DNA from: Solirubrobacterales bacterium
Lineage (GTDB): Bacteria; Actinomycetota; Thermoleophilia; Solirubrobacterales; Solirubrobacteraceae
Direction of reading: 5' to 3'
NCBI GenBank assembly: GCA_027315115.1
Contig: DAHUYQ010000010.1
Coordinates: 92,679-126,589, forward strand
DNA length: 33,911 nucleotides
A program made the translations under genes and the position numbers. The notes beneath the pieces were generated by a model. That model saw nothing but the letters and a program-made list of their open reading frames with translations, did not search any database and had not been told where the DNA came from. Numbering within the stretch: the first letter of the stretch is position 1; each line of letters starts with the position of its first letter. This document shows, in pieces, positions 23,567 to 32,061 of this stretch.

Positions 23567-24343
23567 ATGGTGTTGGATGGGGAGATCGCGGTGGTGGTCG
23601 GCGGCACGGGCGGCATCGGCGCCGCGGTCGCGGGCGCGTATGCCAAGGCGGGCGCGCGCGTGGTCGTTGCCGACCTCGATCAGGAGAGCGCGACCAGAGG
23701 GGCCGCGGAGCTCGGCGAGAGTCATCTGGGGCTCGCGATGGACGTCCGTAGCTGGGACTCCGTCGCGCAGGCCGCCGCCAGCGTGGAGCGCCTGCTCGGC
23801 CCCCCGAGCATCCTGTTCAACGGCGCCGGAGTCCAGCGGGTGCGGCCCACGCTGCAGATGACGCCCGCCGATTGGGACGTGGTGATAGACGTCAACCTGA
23901 GCGGGTCGTTTCGCTGCTGCCAGGCGTTCGGCGCCGCGATGGTCAGGGAGGGGCGCGGCGCGATCGTCAACGTGGCATCGCTGACCGGGGTCGAGCTGGG
24001 TGGCGGCGGCCGCGTCGCCTACGGGGCGAGCAAGGGCGGCATCGCCGGCCTGACACGGGCCCTGGCGGTCGAGTGGGCCTCCCGGGGGGTACGGGTCAAC
24101 GCGATCGCGCCCGGGATCGTGCAGACGCCGCTGATCGAGCGGCTTGCCGCCGAGGGGAGCCTCGACCTGGCGGACCTTGCCGCCCGGGTTCCGGCCGGGC
24201 GCACGGCGACGCCTGCCGACGTGGCGGAGCTGGCCGTGCTGCTCTCCTCGCGGGCCGGCTCCTACCTCGTGGGGCAGACGATCGTGATCGATGGAGGTCT
24301 CTCCAGCGCCGGACCGCGCGACACGAGCGCCGATGAGGCTTGA
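23567..24343 (+). CDS. Short-chain dehydrogenase/reductase (SDR)
   Basis: 258 aa. Start ATG 23567 (MVLDGEIAVVVGGTGGIG); only a poor GGGACGG precedes it. Cofactor motif GGTGGIG (12-18) with Val instead of Thr at the first position; D36/D38 after strand 2 favour NAD(H); NGAG (85-88) replaces NNAG; catalytic S138, Y152, K156 (YGASK). C-terminal LVGQTIVIDGGLSS is canonical. Single-gene unit, convergent with the P450 gene. The 88-bp gap behind it has only a 5-bp stem (24352-24365). Confidence 0.9.
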   Translation: MVLDGEIAVVVGGTGGIGAAVAGAYAKAGARVVVADLDQESATRGAAELGESHLGLAMDVRSWDSVAQAAASVERLLGPPSILFNGAGVQRVRPTLQMTPADWDVVIDVNLSGSFRCCQAFGAAMVREGRGAIVNVASLTGVELGGGGRVAYGASKGGIAGLTRALAVEWASRGVRVNAIAPGIVQTPLIERLAAEGSLDLADLAARVPAGRTATPADVAELAVLLSSRAGSYLVGQTIVIDGGLSSAGPRDTSADEA

Positions 24344-24431
24344 GCGACGGCCTCGCCGCAGCGAGACGCCGCGATGAGCAGCGCCGTGCGCGTCGACGCT
24401 TCGCTCTGATCACCTGGCGCCACGTCGCTCA

Positions 24432-25697
24432 TCACCGGCGCGTCGCGGCGCCGGACCTGGGCGCGTCATGGACGACCTCCAGCCGCTCAAGCGACCTGGA
24501 GGCCAGGCTCTGCTGCCAGCGCGGCTCGAAGCCCTCCGCGAGGCGCAGCCCAGGCAGCCGCTCCAGGATGCGGGCGAGCGCCACGCGCATCTCGATGCGC
24601 GCGAGCTGTGCGCCGATGCACGCGTGCACACCCCGTCCGAAGGTCAGGTGCGGGTTGGGGCTGCGAGTCACGTCCAGGCTGTCCTGCCGGCCGAAGCGTC
24701 TGGGGTCCCGGTTGGCGGCGGCCGGCAGCAGGAAGACGCGCTCGCCGGCCTTGATCTGGCGGTCGCGCAGCACGAAGTCCTCGGAGACCGAACGGATGAT
24801 CACCTTGACCGGCCCCTCGAAGCGCAGGATCTCCTCGACGGCGGAGGCGCACAGGCTCGGGTCGGCGTTCGTGAGCGCGAGCTGGTCAGGGTGGTTGATC
24901 AGCGTCAGGACCGCGGATGCGAGCGTGCTGGTCGTCGTCTCGTGCCCGGCGAACAGCAGGAGCGCGCACATGCCGCGCAGCTCTTGGTCGCTCAGCACGT
25001 CGCCATCGGTGCTCGACTGCATCAGCGCGCTCAGCAGATCGTCTCCCGGCTCGCCGCGGCGTTGCGCGATCAGCTCGTCCAGATATGCAAGCAGCTCGCC
25101 GAGCCCGCGCAGAGCCACGCGGTGCCGGTCGCCGCGCAGGTCGCCGCCCGCGCCGAAGGCGACCAGCGCGAGATCGGCCGACCAGCCCTTGATGCGCTCG
25201 CGATCGGCGGCCGGGGCCCCCATCAGCTCCGAGATCACCGTGGCCGGTAGCGGGAAGGCGAAATGTGCGACCAGATCCTCTTGCCCCGAGGCGATGAAGT
25301 CGTCCAGCAGCTCGTCGACCAGCACGCTGATCCGCGTCTCGGTGGCGACGACGCGCTTGGGGGAGAACGCGCCCGCCGCCAGCCGCCGCAGTCGCGTGTG
25401 AGCCGGCGGGTCGGTGAGCACCATCCAGCCCCTGATCAGGCGCAGGAGAGCCCGCGCGTCTTCGGCGCGCGGGCTCGGATCGGAGGCCGGCAGGGCCTGC
25501 ACGCGCTCGCATGAGAGGCGTGGCTCGGTGTAGGCGGCCTGGACGTCGTCGTAGCGCGAGACCAGCCAAGCGTTGTGCGCCGAGCTCCAGTGCACCGGAT
25601 CGTGCTCGCGCAGGCGCCTCATCATTGGGTGGGGATCCTGGATGGCCTCGGGCGAGAGCAGGTCATCCGGCAGGTCGTCAGGGAGGCCGGCGGTCAT
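24432..25697 (-). CDS. Cytochrome P450
   Basis: 421 aa soluble bacterial P450. I-helix AGHETTT (250-256), ExxR E289-R292, heme-binding loop FGRGVHACIG (353-362) with thiolate C360. The N-terminus from ATG 25697 (MTAGLPDDLPDDLLSPEAIQ) is without a membrane anchor. No ferredoxin or ferredoxin reductase gene is nearby, so electrons must come from elsewhere. Probable hydroxylation of a hydrophobic pathway substrate. It shares a divergent promoter region and operator (25729-25746) with a TIM-barrel gene. P450 with EthD proteins in one regulon recalls ether-degradation loci, but other parts differ. Confidence 0.95.
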   Translation of the reverse strand: MTAGLPDDLPDDLLSPEAIQDPHPMMRRLREHDPVHWSSAHNAWLVSRYDDVQAAYTEPRLSCERVQALPASDPSPRAEDARALLRLIRGWMVLTDPPAHTRLRRLAAGAFSPKRVVATETRISVLVDELLDDFIASGQEDLVAHFAFPLPATVISELMGAPAADRERIKGWSADLALVAFGAGGDLRGDRHRVALRGLGELLAYLDELIAQRRGEPGDDLLSALMQSSTDGDVLSDQELRGMCALLLFAGHETTTSTLASAVLTLINHPDQLALTNADPSLCASAVEEILRFEGPVKVIIRSVSEDFVLRDRQIKAGERVFLLPAAANRDPRRFGRQDSLDVTRSPNPHLTFGRGVHACIGAQLARIEMRVALARILERLPGLRLAEGFEPRWQQSLASRSLERLEVVHDAPRSGAATRR

Positions 25698-25728
25698 GGC
25701 GATCAGGGGGAGGGACTCTTCCGCTAAC

Positions 25729-25746
25729 CTACCAAACGGTTGATCA
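25729..25746. promoter_or_regulatory. KstR2-like operator between P450 and TIM-barrel genes
   Basis: CTACCAAACGGTTGATCA, core ACCAAACGGTTGAT (25731-25744). It abuts a second perfect 12-bp palindrome GGTTGATCAACC (25738-25749), so two overlapping dimer sites are possible. It lies 34 nt from the P450 start and overlaps the TTG proposed for the plus-strand gene. Confidence 0.72.
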
Positions 25747-26645
25747 ACCAGACAAGGGATCGGCAGGGCAGCGCTGGGAGCCAGGCGGAAGGTGTCGGGA
25801 GCCAGGCGGAGGGTCTCTGGCTGTGGGCGGGCACGCTCGCGCACGCGACGCTCGCCGAGCGGGTCGAGGCGGCGGTGGCCGGAGGCTTCTCCAGCCTCAC
25901 GCTGTTCCCCGCCGACTATCGCCGCGCGCGGGAGCAGGGCAGCAGCGATCGGGAGATCCTCGACCTCCACTCCGAGCACGGCGTGCGGCTGAGAACCCTG
26001 GATCCCTACGCCCGCTGGGTGCCGCGCTTCGCGCCGCCTCAAAGCGCGCGGGACCGCCTGGCGATCGTCGACACGCGGGAGGACGAGTTCTTCGCGATCG
26101 CCGAGGCCCTGGAGCTGGAAACCATGACCGCGATCGAGCCGTTTGGCACGCGCTATCCCGCCGAGGCGCTGGCCGAGAGCTTCGCCGCGCTCTGTGACCG
26201 CGCGGCCCGCTCCGGCCTGCGGGTGCATCTCGAGTTCACCCCCTTCAGCGGCATCCCCGACCTGGCCACGGCGTGGGAGACGGTGAGGCTCGCCAACCGT
26301 CGCAACGGAGGGATCGCGTTCGACACGTGGCACTACCTGCGCGGCAGGCGCGATGACAGGCTGCTGCGGGAGATCCCCGGCGAGCAGATCTTCGTGGTGC
26401 AGGTCAACGACGCCGCCGCGGAGGTGCGGGGCAGCCTGCTGGGGGACACCTGGAGGCACCGTATGCTCCCCGGGGAGGGCAGCTTCGATCTGGACGGAGT
26501 GCTCGAGATCCTGCTCGCCAAGCCGGGCGTTGGGCCGATCGGCATCGAGGTCCTATCCGAGAGCCTCTGGCGCCTGCCGCCGGCGGAGCTTGGACGGCGC
26601 TGCGGAGCTTCCCTGCGCGAGGCGCTGGAGCGCCCGCGCGCGTGA
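25740..26645 (+). CDS. Sugar-phosphate isomerase/epimerase-like TIM-barrel protein
   Basis: 301 aa if TTG 25740 is the start; the conserved barrel begins near LWLWAGTLAHATLAERVEAA (from about residue 26). Later marks are LEFTPFSGIPDLATAWETV, the DxxH-type metal segment FDTWHY, VQVNDA, MLPGEGSFDLDGVLEIL and IGIEVLSE, all of the AP-endonuclease-2-like isomerase family with a divalent metal. No ATG or GTG lies in frame ahead of the first strand, and the lead is a duplicated low-complexity stretch. The true start is therefore uncertain. A paralogue is at 30227-31051. Its substrate is unlikely to be a sugar in this setting; isomerisation or C-C cleavage of an intermediate is a guess. Confidence 0.75.
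   Translation: MINQTRDRQGSAGSQAEGVGSQAEGLWLWAGTLAHATLAERVEAAVAGGFSSLTLFPADYRRAREQGSSDREILDLHSEHGVRLRTLDPYARWVPRFAPPQSARDRLAIVDTREDEFFAIAEALELETMTAIEPFGTRYPAEALAESFAALCDRAARSGLRVHLEFTPFSGIPDLATAWETVRLANRRNGGIAFDTWHYLRGRRDDRLLREIPGEQIFVVQVNDAAAEVRGSLLGDTWRHRMLPGEGSFDLDGVLEILLAKPGVGPIGIEVLSESLWRLPPAELGRRCGASLREALERPRA
25776..25817 (+). repeat. 21-bp tandem duplication near the 5' end of the TIM-barrel gene
   Basis: 25776-25796 and 25797-25817 are nearly identical (GGGAGCCAGGCGGA followed by A/G GGTSTC), encoding GSQAEGV-GSQAEGL in the gene's frame. It falls in the dubious N-terminal lead. Confidence 0.75.
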
Positions 26646-26690
26646 AGCCCCGCCGGGTGGCGGTCGCCGGCGCCGGTGCGGGCCGCCGTC

Positions 26691-27242
26691 CTAGACGCGC
26701 CGCTCCGCGCCCGGCAGGTCGCCGCTGCCGACCTGCCCGTGCGGCCAGCTCGCCGGGGGCTGGCGCAGCGGATGACGCTCGCGCGACTGCCCGTACCAAA
26801 GGCGGTGTTCGCGGCTGGCGAACAGCCAGCGTCCGTCCTGGCGGACGTACACGTCTTTGTAGAGGATCGTCTGGTCCACCCACTCCTGCCCGACCTCGAT
26901 CTGCCCGAGGCAGTGGACCTCGCCGCGGGCGCGATCCTCGCTTTCGAGGTCGATCAGGTGGTTGGTGACGTGCAGCAGGCAGAGGCCGAGCTCTTGCCAC
27001 CATCGCTGAAGGTCTCGCCGGATGCGGTGTCCGTCGATCGTGGGCATGTGCTCGCGCCGGTCGGCGCGCGCCCAGAGGGAGAGCATAAGCGCACGATCGT
27101 GCGTCGCGAACGCGTGCGCGTAGCTGAAGGCGAGCTGGCGTATCTCCTCGAAGGCCGAGAGCCTGCGCAGCTCCGCGAGCACCGGGTCGCAGGCGCCGCC
27201 GGCGGGCTGCTCGGCGTCAAGCGGGCTGCCCGCCCGGCTCAT
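26691..27242 (-). CDS. NTF2-like (SnoaL-type) protein
   Basis: 183 aa from ATG 27242, overlapping the ligase stop by ATGA; the frame upstream is shadow. The pattern EIRQLAFSYAHAFATHDRALMLSLWA, then LLHVTNHLIDLESEDRARGE, GQEWVDQTILYKDVYVRQDGRWLFASREH is a SnoaL-like cone fold with a buried cavity. Family members act as small isomerases, hydrolases, cyclases or as non-enzymatic binding proteins. Translational coupling to an acyl-CoA ligase suggests it handles that ligase's product. It ends 45 nt from the convergent TIM-barrel gene; that gap holds a CCGGCGCCGG palindrome (26667-26676). Confidence 0.75.
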   Translation of the reverse strand: MSRAGSPLDAEQPAGGACDPVLAELRRLSAFEEIRQLAFSYAHAFATHDRALMLSLWARADRREHMPTIDGHRIRRDLQRWWQELGLCLLHVTNHLIDLESEDRARGEVHCLGQIEVGQEWVDQTILYKDVYVRQDGRWLFASREHRLWYGQSRERHPLRQPPASWPHGQVGSGDLPGAERRV

Positions 27243-28906
27243 GCGCCCGCAGCGACCAGGCGCTGCTGTTCCAGCTCCTTGCTGATCTCCTCCTGGAGCC
27301 TGAACTTCTGGATCTTGGTCGCCGACATCGGCCACTGCGTCACGAAGCGGACGTGCGTTGGAACCTTGAAGCGGGCCATTCCCCCGCGGCAGTGGGCGAT
27401 CAGCTCGTCCTCGGTCAGCGTGGCGCCGGGCTTGAGCTCCACGAACGCGGCCGGCACCTCCATGTACTTCGGGTCGGGCGCGGCGACCACGACCGCGATC
27501 GCGACTGCCGGGTGGGTGCTGATGTAGGACTCGATCTCGATCGCCGCGACGTTCTCACCGCCCACCTTCAACATGTCCTTCAGGCGGCCCAGATAGCTGA
27601 CCCGGCCCTCCTCGTCGAGCGCGCCGATGTCGCCGGTGTGAAACCAGCCTTCGGCGTCGATGCGCTCCGCGTTCAGGTCCGGGTCTTTGTAGTAGCCCTC
27701 GAACAGGTTGTACCCCCGCACGACGATCTCGCCGCGCTGGCCGGCGGCGAGAGGGCTTCCGTCCTGGAGGCTGCGGATCGCCAGCTCGATCCCGTCGAAG
27801 GGCGTGCCGCAGGTCGTCGTGCGCTGCTCGAGCGTTTCGTCGGGGTCGTTGAAGCAGACCACGCCGCCGCACTCGGTGCAGCCGTAGGCGCTTATGAGCC
27901 TGGTGTGCGGGATCGCCTCCTGCACGGCCCGCAGCGAGTCGCTGGGCGCTACGTTGTTGAGGATCCGCACCTGCTTGAAGCGGTCCGGGTCGTAGCTTGG
28001 GTGGTTGATCAGCGCCTGCGTGATGGCGGGGAAGGTCGAGAAGAGGATGGTCGCCTGCTCATCCTCGATCATCTGCATCGCGACGTCGGCGTCGAAATGC
28101 GTCATCGAAAGCATCGCGGCGCCGGCATCGATCACGCCGATCAGCGGCAGGATCGCGCTCATGTGGAACATGGGCAGCGGATCCCAGAAGCGGTCGGTGG
28201 GCGTCAGCCTGAAGCGGCTGCGTCCCGCGATCACGGCGGTTCGCACCAGCGCCTCGTGGGAGAGCGGGCAGCCCTTCGGCATCGCGGTTGTCCCCGAGGT
28301 GTACATCATCAGCGCGACTTCGCGCATGGCAACGCGCGAGCGGCGGAGGTCCACCTCCTCCGCTGAGATGGCCGCGGCGCCGGCCGCGAAGCGCTCCCGG
28401 TCGACCATGCCGGGGGCGTGGCGGCTGCCGAGCAGAACCACAGAGCGCAGCTTGGGGACCGCGTCCAGGCTCAGGTGCAGCGGATCGGGGGCCTGGCTGA
28501 GGCCGGGCACGGTCTCCTGCAGCAGCCGGACGTAGTCGACGTGCTCCTCGATCACGTCGCTGGTGAGCAGGATCTCGATGTCGCCGTCGGCGATCACGTG
28601 CGCCAGCTCCCGCGGCTTGAAGCGCGCGTTGATCGGCACGACGACCGCGCCAAGCAGGCTCGCGCCCAGCAGGGCCTCCAAGAAGTCGATGCAGTTGGGC
28701 ATCAGGATGCCCACGTGAGAGCCGCGATCGACCCCCATGGAGGCGAGCGAGCGAGCGCACCGCAGCGCTCCGTCGAGGAGCTCGCCGTAGGTGCGCCTGA
28801 GGTCCGGGAAGGCGATCGCAAGCGCGTCCGGGTCGCGGTCGCGGGCGCGCGTCAGCATGTCCCCGAGCGTCCAGGCATCCTGCCAGCGCTTCTCGTCGGC
28901 CCTCAT
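27239..28906 (-). CDS. AMP-forming acyl-CoA ligase (class I adenylate-forming), paralogue B
   Basis: 555 aa. Activates a carboxylic acid to its CoA thioester through an acyl-AMP. P-loop YTSGTTAMPKGCPLSH, RFWDPLPMFHMSAILPL, the A5 motif SAYGCTECGG, WFHTGDIG, KDMLKVGGENVAAIEIE, and catalytic Lys region SATKIQKFRL. ATG 28906 is chosen because AGGAGG lies seven bases upstream; ATG 28912 sits too close to it. Very similar throughout to the ligase at 32058-33791 but lacking its Ala/Glu/Arg tail. Leads a unit with an NTF2-like protein behind one or two operator-like sites. FadD3-like activation of a ring-containing propanoate would fit the regulator type; this is inference. Confidence 0.92.
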   Translation of the reverse strand: MRADEKRWQDAWTLGDMLTRARDRDPDALAIAFPDLRRTYGELLDGALRCARSLASMGVDRGSHVGILMPNCIDFLEALLGASLLGAVVVPINARFKPRELAHVIADGDIEILLTSDVIEEHVDYVRLLQETVPGLSQAPDPLHLSLDAVPKLRSVVLLGSRHAPGMVDRERFAAGAAAISAEEVDLRRSRVAMREVALMMYTSGTTAMPKGCPLSHEALVRTAVIAGRSRFRLTPTDRFWDPLPMFHMSAILPLIGVIDAGAAMLSMTHFDADVAMQMIEDEQATILFSTFPAITQALINHPSYDPDRFKQVRILNNVAPSDSLRAVQEAIPHTRLISAYGCTECGGVVCFNDPDETLEQRTTTCGTPFDGIELAIRSLQDGSPLAAGQRGEIVVRGYNLFEGYYKDPDLNAERIDAEGWFHTGDIGALDEEGRVSYLGRLKDMLKVGGENVAAIEIESYISTHPAVAIAVVVAAPDPKYMEVPAAFVELKPGATLTEDELIAHCRGGMARFKVPTHVRFVTQWPMSATKIQKFRLQEEISKELEQQRLVAAGA

Positions 28907-28933
28907 CTGCATCCCTCCTGTCTCATCAGGTCC

Positions 28934-28971
28934 CCCAAACGTCAGTTGGAGACTTGCAGAGAACGTTTAGT
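28934..28971. promoter_or_regulatory. Two half-conserved operator copies upstream of ligase B
   Basis: CCCAAACGTCAGTT (28934-28947) has a good left half; AGAGAACGTTTAGT (28958-28971) has a good right half. Both keep CG at the centre, and the centres are 24 bp apart. Together they may bind two repressor dimers cooperatively. Individually weak. Confidence 0.5.
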
Positions 28972-29009
28972 CAAGTCAAGCCCCATCCGTCGCGTGAGCC
29001 TGCCGCGGC

Positions 29010-29486
29010 TCACCGGGCGCGAAAATCGCCGCCGGCCATCCAGGCTTCGAACTCGGGGCGCCGGGCGGCTTCCACGAGCTCCACGCGCATGGGGCCCGGG
29101 AGCAGGTGGTAGGCGAAGCCGGCCGGGGCCGAGCCGTCGCCGCCGGCCATCTCCAGCATCGCGCCCTGCTCGACCAGCAGGGCGCTCTGGCGGGGCAGAT
29201 CCTCGCTGAAGGCGCCGACGTGGTGAAGCTGTCCGGGGGCTCCCGGCGACCACAGCCGCCGCTCGCGGCTCTCGATCAGCTCGAGGTGTGGCGTTCCCTG
29301 CCGCGAGTAGGTGAAGCGGATGTGCTCCGTGCAGGGCTCGCCTGTGCCGCGAAAGACCTGCTGGTCGCGCTCCTGCAGAGGCGCCCAGTCAAGCGCCAGG
29401 CGCCGCCCGAGCTGCTCCATCGCCAGCTCGATGTCCTCCACCACCAGGCCCACATGGAAGATGTCCAGGTTCCCGAGCACGTCCAC
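29010..29486 (-). CDS. VOC-superfamily (glyoxalase/epimerase-like) protein
   Basis: 158 aa, two beta-alpha-beta-beta-beta modules: LDIFHVGLVVEDIELAMEQL with a possible metal His, TPHLELIESRE with Glu, then LHHVGAFSEDLPRQSALL and PMRVELVE. This His/Glu, His/Glu layout is that of metal-dependent VOC enzymes such as methylmalonyl-CoA epimerase; extradiol dioxygenases of the superfamily are usually longer. GTG 29486 is the first start of the frame, only 6 nt from an operator core, and no RBS is visible, so leaderless translation is possible. A GTG two codons later is the alternative. Single-gene unit. Confidence 0.77.
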   Translation of the reverse strand: MDVLGNLDIFHVGLVVEDIELAMEQLGRRLALDWAPLQERDQQVFRGTGEPCTEHIRFTYSRQGTPHLELIESRERRLWSPGAPGQLHHVGAFSEDLPRQSALLVEQGAMLEMAGGDGSAPAGFAYHLLPGPMRVELVEAARRPEFEAWMAGGDFRAR

Positions 29487-29489
29487 AGA

Positions 29490-29507
29490 CTACCAATCGG
29501 ATGGTTG
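29490..29507. promoter_or_regulatory. KstR2-like operator upstream of the VOC gene
   Basis: CTACCAATCGGATGGTTG, core ACCAATCGGATGGT (29492-29505), 5 of 7 positions symmetrical, CG-centred. It lies immediately upstream of the GTG start in the 55-bp gap behind the EthD gene. Confidence 0.7.
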
Positions 29508-29541
29508 AAACGAGCTCGGGCGGCGGGCGTGGTCTGCGCGC

Positions 29542-30141
29542 TCAAGAGTCGCGGCGGCGTGCGCGGCGCTCGCCCGACTGCGCCGGTCCCTCTACGACGA
29601 TCACCGGATCGGCGACGAAGGAAAGGCCACCGAGGCGTGCGGCTATCCCGCGTGCCTTGACGGGATCCTCGCAGTAGGCGCTTACCAGCAGGCTGCGACG
29701 AAGCCCGGGCGCCTCGCGGGTCAGGTGCAGAACCTCCAGCTCTCCCTCGATCAGGGAGCCGGACAGGTTCTCGGGGTCGCCGCCGAAGGCGAGCACGCGC
29801 AGGCCCGCGCGCGAGCCGGCGTGCAGCTCCTGGACGTCGGTGACCGCGGCGCTCCAGGCATGGTCTCTGGCGAACATGCGCTGCTCGTCGCGCGCGATCG
29901 CCTCCGTGTACCACGTCGACGCGTACGCCTCGCGCTCCGTCTGCCGATCGGCGAACCACGTCTCCGAGCAGGCCAGATAGCCGAGGTGCGGCCACCACTC
30001 CGGCAGCGGACGGTTCTGGACATAGCCCTTCAGATACGGCAGCTTCAGCATCAGGGCCGCATGGTTGGAGCACCAGTGGCCGTGAGCCTCGGCATGTGGG
30101 AGGCAGGGTCGTAGCGGCGCAAGGAAGATGCGGTGCTGCAT
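29542..30141 (-). CDS. EthD-domain-like protein
   Basis: 199 aa from ATG 30141 with AGGAG seven bases upstream. AEAHGHWCSNHAALMLKLP and YLKGYVQNRPLPEW match the EthD pattern (HW..HA, GYVQN) seen also in the protein at 21967. The first motif histidine region is altered (C24 next to W) and the second module is weak. Last gene of the ligase-LLM-TIM operon, 85 nt after the TIM-barrel stop. Function unassigned; probably handles a late product of that operon. Confidence 0.72.
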   Translation of the reverse strand: MQHRIFLAPLRPCLPHAEAHGHWCSNHAALMLKLPYLKGYVQNRPLPEWWPHLGYLACSETWFADRQTEREAYASTWYTEAIARDEQRMFARDHAWSAAVTDVQELHAGSRAGLRVLAFGGDPENLSGSLIEGELEVLHLTREAPGLRRSLLVSAYCEDPVKARGIAARLGGLSFVADPVIVVEGPAQSGERRARRRDS

Positions 30142-30226
30142 CAGCGCTCCTTTCTCGGTGCGTGCGCCGGCGGCTCGGGCGCCGACTCCAGGCGCTGGTC
30201 TCGCGCGGCGTGGAAGCGCAGTGCCC

Positions 30227-31051
30227 TCACGACGCCTCCGCAAGCAGTCGGCGGGTGTGCGCAATCGCGATCCGAGCGCGCTCGGCGGGCGAGCGCTCGC
30301 GCAGCTCCCAGACCGGAGTCTCCACGCTCAGCGGGGTCGCGGGGGCGAGCGCCGAGACCAGCTCCGCCAGCGGCAGCTCGCCTTCGCCAGGGTTCAGGCG
30401 CCGGTGCACCGCCTCCCGGTAGAGCCCCCTGGTGCCATCGGACGGGGCTGCGGCAGGCGCGTCGCATAGCTGGGCGTACGGGAACAGCGCCGGATGGGCG
30501 CTGGCCAGCTCGCGGACCTGCGCGGGGGTGCCGCCTGAACGAGCCAGGTGGAGAGGGTCGACCAGGATCGCCGCCGCCGGATGCGCGGTCGCGGTCACGA
30601 TGCGGTGAGCGTCCTGGAGGGTCCTGCACTCGGTGAACGCCATGAACTCGAGCGCGGCGCGCATCCCGTACGGGCTCAGTTGCTCGCAGAGCGCGTGCAG
30701 GCAGGCGACCATGCGCGGCTCGTCAGGCTCGTTGCAGATCACCAGGACGTTGCGCGCTCCCAGCTCGGCCGCACTCTCGAAGACCGGTGTGAGGGTGGGG
30801 AGGTCGGTCTGCGCGGAGAGCCTGATCACCTCGACGTCGAGCACTCCGAGCCCGTGGCGTCGCAGCTCTGCGACGGTCTCTCGCAGGACCGGCGTGTCGC
30901 CCGCCAGCGGGCTCGGCGCGCTCGCCGACGCGTCGGCGAGGCGCAGGGTGATCGAGTCGAATCCGGCGGCCGCCGCCAGCTCGACGATCTGCGGGGGCGA
31001 GGCGTCCAGCACGGTCAGCGCCGCCAGGGCGATCTCGCGCTCGCCGATCAT
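30227..31051 (-). CDS. Sugar-phosphate isomerase/epimerase-like TIM-barrel protein
   Basis: 274 aa from ATG 31051, coupled to the LLM gene by ATGA. Opening IALAALTVLDASPPQIVELA, AAAGFDSITLRL; LEFMAFTECRTLQDAHRIV with the metal-binding type Glu; VDPLHLARSG with the Asp/His pair; YAQLCDAPAA; RLNPGEGELPLAELVSAL; and PLSVETPVWEL with a terminal Glu. Paralogue of 25740-26645, sharing the NPGEG/LPGEG and LEF segments, and its clean start supports trimming that gene's lead. Role in the pathway unknown; isomerase, epimerase or hydrolase are possible. Confidence 0.82.
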   Translation of the reverse strand: MIGEREIALAALTVLDASPPQIVELAAAAGFDSITLRLADASASAPSPLAGDTPVLRETVAELRRHGLGVLDVEVIRLSAQTDLPTLTPVFESAAELGARNVLVICNEPDEPRMVACLHALCEQLSPYGMRAALEFMAFTECRTLQDAHRIVTATAHPAAAILVDPLHLARSGGTPAQVRELASAHPALFPYAQLCDAPAAAPSDGTRGLYREAVHRRLNPGEGELPLAELVSALAPATPLSVETPVWELRERSPAERARIAIAHTRRLLAEAS

Positions 31052-32061
31052 CGCGCTGGCCCGGGGAGCAGGTCGCTGATCAGGGGCGCGAGCGTCTGCG
31101 CTATGCGGTGCATCTGCTCGCGCAGCTCGGAGTGGCCGACCATGTCGAAGTTGATGCGAAGCGTGAAGAACTCCGCTCCGGCTTCCAGGAGGCTGCGCAG
31201 CCCCTCGGCCACCTGCTCGGCGGACCCGATCAGAGCCGAGCTGACGATCCGCGCCATCTGGCCATCCAGCTCCTCCGGCGCCTGGAAGGCGGGCCGGCCT
31301 TTGAGCACCCACCAGGCCCCGGCCTCTTCGTAGAAGTGCTCGGCGAAGCGGCGCCTGAACGCCTTCGCCTCCCGAGGGTCGGGCTCGACCCACAGGTCGC
31401 GCAGCGTCCCGATCATGCCTGCGCCGGGCATCCGCGTGCGCACGTCATCGACCACCCTGGCCAGCTCCTTCGGGTAGAGCGTCTGGGGAAGGATCAGGTT
31501 GTGGCCGCCGCGGCCCGCACGCTCGATCGCGCGCGCGGCCATGCCGCCTATCCAGACCTTCGGGCCGGGCCGCTGGACCGGTGGAGGCCCGCCCTCGACG
31601 CCCGCCCATATCCGCTCGCAAGCCTCCAGCGCGGCGTCCATGCGCCGCCCGCGCTGGTCGCGGCGCAGGCCGAGCGCGTCGAACTCCGCGTCGCGGTGGC
31701 CCAGTCCGAGCCCCAGGTCGACGCGGCCGCCGGAGAGCCGGTCCAGCTCCAGCGCGGTGCGCGCGAGCGTGGCCGGGTCGTGCTGCGGAGCGAGCAGCAC
31801 GGCATTGCCGAAGCGCAGGCTGCTGGTCACCGCGGCCGCCGAGGCCTGCGCGTGCAGGGGCGCAGGGCACCAGCCGTCGTACCAGATGCGGTGCTCGGCG
31901 CTCCAGATCGAGTGGAAGCCGAGCTGCTCCGCCAGGATCGCGTCCTCGCGGAAGAAGCGGTAGTCGGCGATGCGGTTGCGCGGCGCGAGCGCTGTGCTGC
32001 GCATCGTCCAGAGCCCGATGCCGATCCGCTGGAGCGCGGCAGCGGGGGAGGGCCCGCTCAC
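31048..32061 (-). CDS. LLM-class flavin-dependent oxidoreductase
   Basis: 337 aa. GTG 32061 overlaps the ligase stop (GTGA), so the long upstream extension of the frame is shadow. RIGIGLWTMRSTALAPRNRI, AEQLGFHSIWSAEHR, LRFGNAVLLAPQHDPATLAR, SGGRVDLGLGLGHRDAEFDALG and PKVWIGGMAARAIERAG are typical luciferase-family landmarks. Operon position between ligase and TIM barrel suggests the substrate is a CoA ester or its precursor. FMN or F420 use is unknown. This is the fifth LLM-family protein of the window. Confidence 0.87.
   Translation of the reverse strand: MSGPSPAAALQRIGIGLWTMRSTALAPRNRIADYRFFREDAILAEQLGFHSIWSAEHRIWYDGWCPAPLHAQASAAAVTSSLRFGNAVLLAPQHDPATLARTALELDRLSGGRVDLGLGLGHRDAEFDALGLRRDQRGRRMDAALEACERIWAGVEGGPPPVQRPGPKVWIGGMAARAIERAGRGGHNLILPQTLYPKELARVVDDVRTRMPGAGMIGTLRDLWVEPDPREAKAFRRRFAEHFYEEAGAWWVLKGRPAFQAPEELDGQMARIVSSALIGSAEQVAEGLRSLLEAGAEFFTLRINFDMVGHSELREQMHRIAQTLAPLISDLLPGPAR

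Noticed and set aside
24340..25401. A 353-codon plus-strand frame opposite the P450
   Set aside because: The P450 frame holds all heme and I-helix motifs; the opposite frame is Ser/Arg-rich noise.
26667..26676. CCGGCGCCGG palindrome as a terminator between convergent genes
   Set aside because: Only a 5-bp arm with no loop; too short for a stable hairpin.
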